From positions 1-37,125 of the forward strand of contig JAFYWD010000088.1 in assembly GCA_017558205.1 (NCBI GenBank): DNA of 37,125 nt. The letters run 5' to 3'. This DNA is from Lachnospiraceae bacterium (GTDB lineage Bacteria; Bacillota; Clostridia; Lachnospirales; Lachnospiraceae). A program made the translations under genes and the position numbers. The notes below the pieces were generated by a model, which was not told the DNA's origin, did not search any database, and worked only from the letters and a program-made list of their open reading frames with translations. Shown here piece by piece: positions 24,197 to 31,895 of this stretch. Every line of letters begins with the position of its first letter. Within the stretch, counting starts at the first letter, position 1.

Positions 24197-24392
24197 CTAA
24201 GTTAACTCTGCTTCCATCTTCATTTTCAATGGTGATTGTATTTAACTGGCCTCTCAGATTTGCTCTGATATTAGCCACATATTCACTTCTTAAGGTCTGC
24301 TGTTCTGTTTTTTCTTCCTCTGTTAATCCCTCGGATTGGGATTTATGATAAAGTTCATTGATACGTTTAATTTTTTCATCTAAGGATGCCAT
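24165..24392 (-). CDS. DUF896 (YnzC-like) small protein
   Basis: A short helical protein of 75 aa with the DUF896 pattern: MASLDEKIKRINELYHKSQSEGLTEEEKTEQQTLRSEYV, then an N-terminal-type ANIRANLRGQLNTI helix and a final VNLGEK tail. Bacillus YnzC is a two-helix relative of unknown function, reported in the SOS regulon with YneA/YneB. The start is chosen at 24392 because GGAGGG lies eight bases upstream; an in-frame ATG at 24413 that overlaps the proB stop has no ribosome site. It lies between proB and the folate enzyme. Function unknown. Confidence 0.9.
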   Translation of the reverse strand: MASLDEKIKRINELYHKSQSEGLTEEEKTEQQTLRSEYVANIRANLRGQLNTITIENEDGSRVNLGEKFGNKKSH

Positions 24393-24412
24393 TTTACTCC
24401 CTCCAAAACTCA

Positions 24413-25276
24413 TTAATTTTTATGAAGATTTTCTACGAATTCTACTAACCTGAAATCATCATTTTTGTTGGCTTTAAACAAGGTACCAAACTTTCTCCCA
24501 TCCATAATTCTATGTATGATTCGAATATCATTACTATTGGCAATAATCATATCAGCTCCCATATTGGTAGAAATCTGAGCTGCAATCATTTTTGTATTCA
24601 TACCTCCGGTTCCCACACTGCTTCCGGTAGATTTTTTAGCCATATTAAGATATTCCTGGGTTAAAACCTCTACTTCTTCTATAAATTTTGCCTGTGGATT
24701 AGTTCTTGGATCATCAGTATATAAGCCATCAATATCTGAAAGTAAAAGTAAAAGATCTGCGCCTGTAAGGGCTGCTACAATTGCTGATAAAGTATCATTA
24801 TCGCCAATTTCAATTTCATAGGTGGAAACTGTATCATTCTCATTTACTACAGGAATCACTCCCAAATTTAACAGTTCTGAAAAAGTATTTTTCGCGTTAT
24901 ATCTGCTCAGATCATTAATAATGGTGTCTCTTGTAACCAAAACCTGGGCTGCTGTCTGATTATACTCTGCAAACATTTTCTGATAAATCATCATCAGCTT
25001 TGCCTGCCCTACCGCTGCACAGGCCTGTTTTAAACCAAGATGACCTGCTTCCTTTTCTATCTTAGAAAGGCCGATTGCTTTTTTTCCTACGGCAATGGCA
25101 CCACTGGTAACAAGAATTACATCCTTTCCCTGATTTCTCAGATTACATAATTCCCTAACCAATACTTCCATTTTTGTATAGTCAAGATCTCCTGTTTCCT
25201 TATGCTGGAGAGAGGAGGATCCGATTTTAATAACAATTCTTTGTTTCCCGGGTATTCCGGTCCGTAATTCACTCAT
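24413..25276 (-). CDS. proB: Glutamate 5-kinase ProB, short form without PUA domain
   Basis: ProB phosphorylates glutamate with ATP, the first and feedback-controlled step of proline synthesis. The amino-acid-kinase domain is complete: RIVIKIGSSSL, LVTSGAIAVGKKAIGL, VVNENDTVSTYEIEIGDNDTLSAIVA, LLLLSDIDGLYTDDPR and GTGGMNTKMIAAQI. At 287 aa it lacks the C-terminal PUA domain (about 100 aa) found in E. coli ProB. Such short forms are common in Clostridia, so this is not a truncation. The ATG overlaps the end of the upstream FAD gene by eight bases. Confidence 0.96.
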   Translation of the reverse strand: MSELRTGIPGKQRIVIKIGSSSLQHKETGDLDYTKMEVLVRELCNLRNQGKDVILVTSGAIAVGKKAIGLSKIEKEAGHLGLKQACAAVGQAKLMMIYQKMFAEYNQTAAQVLVTRDTIINDLSRYNAKNTFSELLNLGVIPVVNENDTVSTYEIEIGDNDTLSAIVAALTGADLLLLLSDIDGLYTDDPRTNPQAKFIEEVEVLTQEYLNMAKKSTGSSVGTGGMNTKMIAAQISTNMGADMIIANSNDIRIIHRIMDGRKFGTLFKANKNDDFRLVEFVENLHKN

Positions 25277-26912
25277 GATTTCTTTCTTCCTTTTTTATGA
25301 TATTTAAAGCCACCTGTTCCGCTATGAATATTCCGTCCATGGCTGCAGAAGTAATACCTCCGGCATAGCCGGCTCCTTCTCCACAGGGATACAGCCCCCG
25401 AAATTCAGATTCACCATATTCATTTCTTAAAATTCGTAAAGGTGAAGAAGTTCTGCTTTCTACTCCTGCCACTACAGCATAATCATCAGCAAAGCCTGGA
25501 ATTAAATGATGAAAATGCTCCATCCCCTGAATAAAGGATTGATTCAGCTTTTCGGGAAGAATTTCATTTACCTTTGCAAATTCAAATTCCCCTTTGATCT
25601 GTGGTTGAAACCCTTCAGGAATTATTCCGCTATGCTCACTCTTCTTTTTAAAATCTTTATAATATTGTACGGGGACCTTACCTCCTGCCAATTGAAATGC
25701 TTTTTTTTCCAATTGACGCTGAAAAGCAACTCCCCCCAGCGGTCCCTGATTGGGGTAATCCTCCGGTGTCACAGCCACAATAATGGCACTGTTGGAATTT
25801 TTTCCTGCCCGGTCACTGTAGCTCATCCCATTAACAGCCAGATGCCCGTTTTCAGAACTGGCATTTACTACATAGCCTCCCGGACACATACAAAAGGAAT
25901 AAACACCTCTTCCCTCTTCTGATTTTGCTGTCACCTTGTATTCCGCCGCCATCAGACAGGAAGGACATTCCTTTCCATACTGTCTTTCGTCTATCATTTC
26001 TCTTGGATGTTCCACCCGAAACCCTACTGCAAAGGGCTTGGCTGCCATGGGCAGCTGTAATTTATGGCACATTTCAAAGGTATCTCTGGCACTATGCCCC
26101 GGAGCTAAGATTACATGTCTGGTCAGAATTTCCTCTCCTGTGGATGTCATTACACCGCATACAGCATTTTCTTCTATTTTCAGCTTGGTCATCTTAGTGA
26201 CAAAACGAATATCTGCTCCCCAGGTAAGCATCTGCTGTCTCATACTTTTTACTACATCCATCAGAATATCTGTTCCGATATGAGGTTTATTTTCATATAA
26301 AATGTGAGCCGGTGCCCCATGATTGACCAGTACTCTTAATACTTCTTTATTTCTTCCGTATTTTTCTTTTACTAAGGTGTTTAACTTGCCATCGGAAAAA
26401 GTACCGGCACCGCCTTCACCAAATTGGACGTTAGAATCAGGATTCAGAAATCCTGTTGCCCAAAACGCTTCTACGTCTTTCACTCTTTCTTCCACAGGCT
26501 TTCCTCTCTCCAAAATTATGGGACGAAAACCATGCTGTGCAAGAAAATAACCGCAAAAAAGCCCGGCAGGACCCATTCCTACTATTACCGGACGTTGCTG
26601 TAATTTGACTGCTGTTTTATAGGGAAAGACATATTCGCTGTCATTAACTGATGTTATATTTTTATCTTTTATAAAAGACAACACCTTATTTTCATTCCCG
26701 ACTTCTAAGTCTATAATATATTGATAATAAAGTAAAGGCTTCTTTCTTGCGTCCAGGGAACGTTTTATAATCTTCCAGGAAAGTAAAGCTTCTTCTTTTA
26801 TTCGAAGAGTCTTTAAAAGCTTCTTTTTCAACTGTACCTTTTCATATTCTTCAAATTCCTTCCGATTCAGGCGCAAGGGAATTTCCAGTTTTAATTGTTG
26901 TATTCTGATCAT
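25269..26912 (-). CDS. FAD-dependent dehydrogenase, uncharacterised family
   Basis: A 547-residue flavoprotein with an N-terminal domain of about 100 aa (MIRIQQLKLEIPLRLNR then a beta-rich part), followed by the Rossmann dinucleotide motif VIVGMGPAGLFCGYFLAQHGF near residue 108 ending in an acidic LERG. Further family stretches are NVQFGEGGAGTFSDGKLNT, SFCMCPGGYVVNASSE and a C-terminal YPCGEGAGYAGGITSAAMDGI that would contact FAD. This matches the large COG2509-type group of FAD-dependent dehydrogenases, whose substrate is unknown. The ATG follows AAGGAC. It precedes proB with an eight-base overlap; a role in proline metabolism is not supported by sequence. Confidence 0.88.
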   Translation of the reverse strand: MIRIQQLKLEIPLRLNRKEFEEYEKVQLKKKLLKTLRIKEEALLSWKIIKRSLDARKKPLLYYQYIIDLEVGNENKVLSFIKDKNITSVNDSEYVFPYKTAVKLQQRPVIVGMGPAGLFCGYFLAQHGFRPIILERGKPVEERVKDVEAFWATGFLNPDSNVQFGEGGAGTFSDGKLNTLVKEKYGRNKEVLRVLVNHGAPAHILYENKPHIGTDILMDVVKSMRQQMLTWGADIRFVTKMTKLKIEENAVCGVMTSTGEEILTRHVILAPGHSARDTFEMCHKLQLPMAAKPFAVGFRVEHPREMIDERQYGKECPSCLMAAEYKVTAKSEEGRGVYSFCMCPGGYVVNASSENGHLAVNGMSYSDRAGKNSNSAIIVAVTPEDYPNQGPLGGVAFQRQLEKKAFQLAGGKVPVQYYKDFKKKSEHSGIIPEGFQPQIKGEFEFAKVNEILPEKLNQSFIQGMEHFHHLIPGFADDYAVVAGVESRTSSPLRILRNEYGESEFRGLYPCGEGAGYAGGITSAAMDGIFIAEQVALNIIKKEERNHE

Positions 26913-26941
26913 GGTTTTGTCCTTAATTTTTTAAATAATCC

Positions 26942-27001
26942 TTAAAAGCTTTGATTCTTGTAACTCATACTAATCATTTTCATCGTATCCTGCATTAACA
27001 T
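26942..27001 (-). CDS. Possible 19-residue Met-rich peptide ORF
   Basis: In the 107-base gap between two flavoprotein genes, an ATG preceded by AGAAGGA at eight bases opens a complete 19-codon frame (MLMQDTMKMISMSYKNQSF, stop TAA). Five of 19 residues are Met. The ribosome site is good, but the frame is short enough to occur by chance and there is no known family. It could also act as a leader that affects translation of the following gene. Low confidence. Confidence 0.2.
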   Translation of the reverse strand: MLMQDTMKMISMSYKNQSF

Positions 27002-27019
27002 GCCAGAAATCCTTCTCTG

Positions 27020-28237
27020 TCAGGTGGCTGCACTTTTACCTGCGATATATCCGGAGCTCCAGGCCCACTGCAAATTATAACCTCCACATCTTCCATCCAC
27101 ATCTAAAATTTCTCCGCAAAAATATAGACCGGGAATCAGCTTTGATTCCAATTGGCAGGTTACTTGATCCATGGAAACTCCTCCGGCACAAACCTGGGCA
27201 TTTTCAAAGGGGTTGGTTTCTTCCGGAATAATTGTCCATTTTTTCATCAGTCTTCCTATTTTTAGAATATCATCCAGTGTATAATTTTTTAATGCTTTTG
27301 CGGCCTCATATTCTAAAGAGGTGATGAGCATATAGCTGATCTTGTAATTAAGAAAGCCTGTAAAAAACTGTTCTAACGCCAGATCCCTATTGATATTATT
27401 CCATCTGGTATTTAAAATTTCTTCCCACTGTTTTTCTGCAAATTCCGGTAAAAAATCGATGGTAGCCTTCCTATCTTTTTTATAATAAGCAGCATATCCC
27501 ACATAACGGCTTAATTGAAAAACAGGAATGCCGGAAATCCCATAATCGGTAAGCTGAAGCTCTCCTGATTCTGTCAGAGGTTTTTCCCCTTTGATATAAA
27601 GTGTAATGGCAGCATGACATCTGACACCGGCAACTTTTTTAAACTCTTTTCCTTTTGCCTTTACCTGAACAAGAGAAGGAACAATAGGAATAATTGTATG
27701 ACCCAGCTCCTTGGCGTATGTATAACCGGAAAGAGAATCCCTGTTTCTTTCCCCGGCAAAACTGCCTGTAGCCACAATAACCTTATCAAAATATAATTTT
27801 TTCTTTGTATTTAAGCTTATTTGAAAGCCTTGTTTCTTTGGAATAATACTTTCCGGAATGGTTTCCGTCAAGATAGTAAGATTCTTAATTTTGCATTGTT
27901 GTTCCAATATAGAAAGTACGGTAGAAGCCTGATCAGAACGAGGATAACAATAACCATCTCTTTCCTTTACCAGCATACCCCATTTTAAAAAGAGGGAAAT
28001 GGTATCTTTTTCACTAAATTGACTAATATAGTTCTTGTATATCCCTTTGTATTGACTTCTATAGTCATCGTCCGTAATATCTTTGTTCGTAAAATTGCAC
28101 TTCCCATTTCCGGTTGCAAGTATTTTTTTCCCGATGCGTTCTTTTTTTTCTAAAATAGTTACCTCTGCTCCACAATTGGCCGCCGTTATGGCAGCCATAA
28201 TTCCTGAAGCACCTCCACCAATAACTGCTATTTTCAT
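27020..28237 (-). CDS. HI0933/BaiN-family flavoprotein
   Basis: A NAD(P)/FAD-dependent oxidoreductase of the HI0933 family, which includes the bile-acid enzyme BaiN; the actual substrate here is unknown. Signatures: MKIAVIGGGASGIMAAITAA at the N-terminus, ILEKKERIGKKILATGNGKCNFTN, and the C-terminal CAGGVSMDQV and LYFCGEILDVDGRCGGYNLQWAWSSG. I place the start at ATG 28237 (405 aa) because it follows AAGGAC by seven bases, begins exactly at the Rossmann strand and lies 20 bases after the preceding stop. A longer frame starting at 28297 would add 20 atypical residues and overlap the upstream gene. Confidence 0.92.
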   Translation of the reverse strand: MKIAVIGGGASGIMAAITAANCGAEVTILEKKERIGKKILATGNGKCNFTNKDITDDDYRSQYKGIYKNYISQFSEKDTISLFLKWGMLVKERDGYCYPRSDQASTVLSILEQQCKIKNLTILTETIPESIIPKKQGFQISLNTKKKLYFDKVIVATGSFAGERNRDSLSGYTYAKELGHTIIPIVPSLVQVKAKGKEFKKVAGVRCHAAITLYIKGEKPLTESGELQLTDYGISGIPVFQLSRYVGYAAYYKKDRKATIDFLPEFAEKQWEEILNTRWNNINRDLALEQFFTGFLNYKISYMLITSLEYEAAKALKNYTLDDILKIGRLMKKWTIIPEETNPFENAQVCAGGVSMDQVTCQLESKLIPGLYFCGEILDVDGRCGGYNLQWAWSSGYIAGKSAAT

Positions 28238-28256
28238 ATCTTGTCCTTTATCTGAT

Positions 28257-28877
28257 TTAACTGGTATAGGATTCCAAAAATCCATATAGTTCATCAATTG
28301 TATGAATAAATTTTCCTAAAATTAATTCCTGCTTTAAGGAATCTGATAAAGCTTCAGCATAAATATCCGTAGATAAATATATTGTTTTTTTATCCTCTTC
28401 CATTACTACAATTTTCCCATCCTGAACCATTAAATAATAACCGCTATGCTCCTCAGTAAGATTATAATTTTTAGTTATTTTTACTTCCTCTGCTGAAAAT
28501 CTGTCTAAGGATAAGGAAACAAAGCCTTTTTCCTGATCCTCAAGAGTTGGAGAATACTGGTATTCCTCTAAAGCCTGTTCCAGGGCTGTTCGTGTCATTC
28601 CCCAATATTTATCAGGCAAATCAATAGTTTTCTCAGTAATATTTCCTGTTCTTAAATCATGTTCCTCCAATATACATAAGGTATCGCAGGTTGTAATTTT
28701 GTCCATGCTATCAGAAACTACCACCATATTTTCTGTTAAAAGTCTACTGTCTTCCTCCATTTTATCATATTTATTCGGATAAAAGTAGTCCACAAATAAC
28801 ATATGAATCAGAAATCCTAAAATAAAAGTTATTAACGGGTAAACAAAATATAAGCCAATACTTTTCAAAATTTTCAT
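28257..28877 (-). CDS. Membrane-anchored extracytoplasmic protein of unknown function (206 aa)
   Basis: One N-terminal membrane segment (about residues 8-30) is followed by an exported part. Residues about 85-175 contain MTRTALEQALEEY, KGFVSLSLDRFSAEEVKITKNY, then GYYLMVQDGKIVVMEEDKKTIYLSTDI and a helical end (GKFIHTIDELYGFLESYTS). The GYYL..DGKIVV.....KTIY pattern resembles the C-terminal domain of BofC, a forespore regulator of sigma-K processing, and I recall similar proteins across Lachnospiraceae. The BofC link is tentative. The ATG has only a weak TGGATT site. It is transcribed with the BaiN-like gene, possibly from a promoter at 28927-28954. Confidence 0.75.
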   Translation of the reverse strand: MKILKSIGLYFVYPLITFILGFLIHMLFVDYFYPNKYDKMEEDSRLLTENMVVVSDSMDKITTCDTLCILEEHDLRTGNITEKTIDLPDKYWGMTRTALEQALEEYQYSPTLEDQEKGFVSLSLDRFSAEEVKITKNYNLTEEHSGYYLMVQDGKIVVMEEDKKTIYLSTDIYAEALSDSLKQELILGKFIHTIDELYGFLESYTS

Positions 28878-28926
28878 AATAATCCATCTACTTTCTTTTT
28901 GAATAGTATCAGCTTAAATTATATTA

Positions 28927-28954
28927 ATTATACATTACGTTGAGTCAACTTCAA
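28927..28954 (-). promoter_or_regulatory. Putative promoter at the end of the flippase gene
   Basis: On the minus strand, TTGAAG (28949-28954) and a perfect TATAAT (28927-28932) are 16 bases apart, overlapping the last codons and stop of the flippase gene and about 50 bases before the 206-residue gene. An 11-bp palindrome, GTTGACTCAAC (28939-28949), lies between the two boxes and could be an operator. Candidate only, since boxes inside coding sequence can arise by chance. Confidence 0.4.
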
Positions 28955-30334
28955 TAATTTACTTAAATATACCATCTGTAAAATTAAGGTAGCTGCCCAA
29001 AAAATCATTTCGGCTATTATTATACTAAACGCAGAAATATTAGTATTTAATATCAAGAGCAGCGCTGCCATCTGTACTGTAAACGCAATTAAAAATATGA
29101 TAAAAACAGGCAGATTTTTCTGAAAAGAGGAAAAAATCCTATAATTATAAGTTGCTACAGAAATTAACACCACCCCTATAGCTCCTATTTTCAACATAGT
29201 AACTTCATAGTCATTTACTGTTTGAAATAAGAGATTTAAGAGGAATCTGCCTCCCGCAAATAAAGCAATGGATAAGATCACAGAACTTATCAATACTACT
29301 TTTATTTCTTCCCAGTAATATCTTCTGCATAGCTTTATTTTTTCTTGAAAAAAAGTTCTCCTAAGTCTTCCGATTCCGGTACATGTAAACCCTAAAATTA
29401 CGGTAACTGCCAAATATACCAGTAGAATGATTTTACCATGATAAGAACCGATATAACGTATTCCGTTAATCTTCTGATCCACAGCCAGACTTTTTTGATA
29501 TAAAGTAAAACTGATAATACGATAAATTTTTAAAAATAGCACAGGAGCCGTAGTAATGATTATCATATAAATCATTTCCTTAATAATAGAACCATACTTT
29601 TCAAAAATTCTTGTATCATCCTTCTTTAATAACTGCTGGAAGGACAGCTGATAAATTTTATAAATAACTAGTAATAAACAAAGTGCAACAAGCGCTCCGC
29701 TTAACAGTCCAAAAATAACTCCTGCCGCTCCAAATCCTGCTTTAAATGATGCATCAAATAATAAGGCAGATACCTTTTCACCATAGGAATTTAAAATCCC
29801 TCCCAGAAGCAATCCCCCTGTGCCGGCCACAACTGCCTCTGCTATTTTGGAATAATGAGTCGGCATTTTGCTGCCCATACCTTCAAAATAACCGCGAAAA
29901 CTGCCACATAATGCTGCTACCGGTAAATAAATGGTAAATACTTTAAAGCTAATGGCACCTGTCCTTACACCGTATATTATTGGATAAATATAGTGGGATG
30001 AAAAATAAATAATAATTCCACTTAAAATAGAAACAGTAACAGATAATCCTAAAGCCACTGAAAATACTCTTACACTATTATGGTATAAATTTTTCTGTAC
30101 CCTTTTTTTTACCATTTCATAAACAGCTGCCGATATTCCATGAGTCAAAAAAATAGTAGTAAATATATATAACTCCCAAGAAACTGCCAGATAACCATTC
30201 CCCTCATTCCCCATAATATTGGCCAATGGAATTCTGAAAAGAAGAAAAATTAAGGGAGCTGTCATTGCTGTTTCCCACACACCTACCCTCTTCTTATTGG
30301 CAAATTTATTTCTTTTACTTCTTACGTCTGTCAT
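28928..30334 (-). CDS. SpoVB/MurJ-like polysaccharide or lipid flippase
   Basis: A 468-residue membrane protein with about 12-14 segments of the MOP/MATE exporter superfamily. The pattern LPVAALCGSFRGYFEGMGSKMPTHYSKIAEAVVAGTGGLLLGG resembles the RGYFQG...PT..SQ..EQ stretch of SpoVB-type oligosaccharide flippases. It could move lipid II or another undecaprenyl-linked saccharide, but the substrate is not visible. The N-terminus is unusually basic (KRNKFANKKR) before the first segment. The ATG follows AGAGGAAA, 22 bases after ybeY. Neighbouring yqfC-yqfD make a sporulation cortex role thinkable, but that is an inference. Confidence 0.8.
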   Translation of the reverse strand: MTDVRSKRNKFANKKRVGVWETAMTAPLIFLLFRIPLANIMGNEGNGYLAVSWELYIFTTIFLTHGISAAVYEMVKKRVQKNLYHNSVRVFSVALGLSVTVSILSGIIIYFSSHYIYPIIYGVRTGAISFKVFTIYLPVAALCGSFRGYFEGMGSKMPTHYSKIAEAVVAGTGGLLLGGILNSYGEKVSALLFDASFKAGFGAAGVIFGLLSGALVALCLLLVIYKIYQLSFQQLLKKDDTRIFEKYGSIIKEMIYMIIITTAPVLFLKIYRIISFTLYQKSLAVDQKINGIRYIGSYHGKIILLVYLAVTVILGFTCTGIGRLRRTFFQEKIKLCRRYYWEEIKVVLISSVILSIALFAGGRFLLNLLFQTVNDYEVTMLKIGAIGVVLISVATYNYRIFSSFQKNLPVFIIFLIAFTVQMAALLLILNTNISAFSIIIAEMIFWAATLILQMVYLSKLLKLTQRNV

Positions 30335-30356
30335 TATTTCCTCTTTATTCTATAGA

Positions 30357-30863
30357 TTATGCTTCAACTCTATTAATTCCCAAATAAGACAGAAGCATAT
30401 CCTGTTTTTCATTCATTATTTTTTCATCTTCTTCTGTCATATGATCATAACCGCAAAGATGATACGTACTGTGCGCAATCAGGAACGCAAATTCCCTTTT
30501 TTCACTATGACCGTATTCATTTGCCTGAGATTTTATTTTTTCTACAGATATAATAATATCTCCCAGAATAAGCTCTCCCGTTTCCGGATCAAAGTAATCT
30601 GCCTCATCTTCCTCCACATGGTCAAAGTTACTGACTTCCTCAAAATCAATATTGGGAAAAGAAAGTACATCCGTCTCTTTATCAATACCTCTGTTATCAC
30701 GGTTAAACTCCCGGATACCTGCATTATCCGTTAATAATAAACTGATCTGAACCTCATAAGGGCAGCCTTCCTGCTCTAAAACAGCTTCTGCTACCTGTTC
30801 AAAAACCTCCTTCCAATCAAAGGTAAAGTTAGTTCCTGTTTCATTTTCACTATAAAAAGTCAT
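30357..30863 (-). CDS. ybeY: rRNA maturation endoribonuclease YbeY
   Basis: YbeY is a zinc-dependent RNase needed for 16S rRNA 3' processing and ribosome quality control. The metal-binding signature is HSTYHLCGYDH, with His131, His135 and His141; the usual HGxLHLxGYDH has Ser instead of Gly at the second position. DVLSFP and GDIIIS are present on either side of an acidic insert (about residues 72-97, DFEEVSNFDHVEEDEADYFD) that makes it 168 aa, longer than the usual 150. The start has a strong AGGAGGAGG. It follows phoH, its normal neighbour in Firmicutes; the usual dgkA/cdd/era genes do not follow. Confidence 0.95.
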   Translation of the reverse strand: MTFYSENETGTNFTFDWKEVFEQVAEAVLEQEGCPYEVQISLLLTDNAGIREFNRDNRGIDKETDVLSFPNIDFEEVSNFDHVEEDEADYFDPETGELILGDIIISVEKIKSQANEYGHSEKREFAFLIAHSTYHLCGYDHMTEEDEKIMNEKQDMLLSYLGINRVEA

Positions 30864-30899
30864 GATTGCTACCTCCTCCTGTCTATTGATAACTTTTAA

Positions 30900-31895
30900 C
30901 TATTTCGTATTTTTTCTGTTACCTCTGTGTTTCTGACCTGACTGTTCTTTGGCTTCATACACTTCATAGGCCTTAACAATCTTTTGTACTAAAGGATGAC
31001 GTACCACATCTTTACTGGTCAAATGGCAAAAGGCAATATCTTCTATCTTGTGTAACACCTTTAAGGCCACATCCAGGCCCGAGGTAACGGAAGGAGCCAG
31101 GTCCTTCTGAGATGCATCACCTGTAATAACCACCTTAGAGCCAAAACCGATTCTTGTTAAAAACATTTTCATTTGTGCCGGCGTAGTATTTTGTGCTTCA
31201 TCCAGAATAATAAAAGCATTATCTAAGGTTCTTCCTCTCATATAAGCTAAGGGAGCTACCTCAATTAAGCCTTTTTCCATATTCTTTGTAAAGCTTTCTG
31301 CTCCCATAATCTGATAAAGCGCATCATAAAGAGGTCTTAAATAAGGGTCTACCTTACTTTGAAGATCTCCCGGAAGAAATCCCAGCTTTTCTCCTGCTTC
31401 AATGGCTGGTCTTGTGAGAATAATTCGTTCTACCTCATTATTTTTAAAGGCAGTGATTGCCATGGCCATGGCAAGATAAGTCTTTCCGGTACCGGCCGGA
31501 CCCATTCCAAAAACAATCATGGAGTTACGTATGGCATCAACGTATTCCTTTTGTCCCAATGTTTTAGGCTTAATGGGCTTACCTGAGGTTGTATGACAAA
31601 TTAAATCACCATCTATGGAAATCATGGTATCTGCCTTTTCTTCCATACACATGGCAATCCCATAGTCAATGTTTTGCTCCTGAATGGTATTTCCTCTTTT
31701 GGAAAGCTCCCATAATTCCTTTAAAACCTTTTCTGCTCTTTCAGGGCCTGAGCCATTCCCTAAAATTTTTATTCCTTCATCACGATTGATAATGGAAACC
31801 TGAAAAGCACGTTCTATTTTTTTTGCAAAATAATCAAATTGTCCAAAGATATTCCTGCTATGTTCTAACGGAATCGGTAAAAATATTTCATTCAT
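30900..31895 (-). CDS. phoH: PhoH family ATPase
   Basis: A PhoH-like P-loop ATPase, probably an RNA-linked helicase or accessory factor given its conserved pairing with ybeY. Walker A is GPAGTGKT (residues 132-139) and Walker B FIILDEAQNTTPAQMKMFLTRIG; GFLPGDLQSKVDPYLRPLYDAL and GRTLDNAF complete the signature. The N-terminal KH-like region (residues 1-105) is typical of PhoL forms. The length of 331 aa is standard. The start overlaps the yqfD stop by eight bases; AAGGAG lies somewhat far upstream (about 13 bases), so coupling probably helps. Confidence 0.95.
   Translation of the reverse strand: MNEIFLPIPLEHSRNIFGQFDYFAKKIERAFQVSIINRDEGIKILGNGSGPERAEKVLKELWELSKRGNTIQEQNIDYGIAMCMEEKADTMISIDGDLICHTTSGKPIKPKTLGQKEYVDAIRNSMIVFGMGPAGTGKTYLAMAMAITAFKNNEVERIILTRPAIEAGEKLGFLPGDLQSKVDPYLRPLYDALYQIMGAESFTKNMEKGLIEVAPLAYMRGRTLDNAFIILDEAQNTTPAQMKMFLTRIGFGSKVVITGDASQKDLAPSVTSGLDVALKVLHKIEDIAFCHLTSKDVVRHPLVQKIVKAYEVYEAKEQSGQKHRGNRKNTK

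Noticed and set aside
24413-25276. proB as a truncated gene
   Set aside because: The kinase domain is complete and short ProB without PUA is a known natural form.
25701-25708. T8 run in the FAD dehydrogenase gene (a similar run at 21481-21488 in miaB) as phase-variable tracts
   Set aside because: Runs of this length are expected in AT-rich coding DNA and both frames are intact; no supporting context.
28238-28297. Longer N-terminus for the BaiN-like protein
   Set aside because: The extension overlaps the upstream gene and lacks a ribosome site, while ATG 28237 has AAGGAC and begins at the Rossmann strand.
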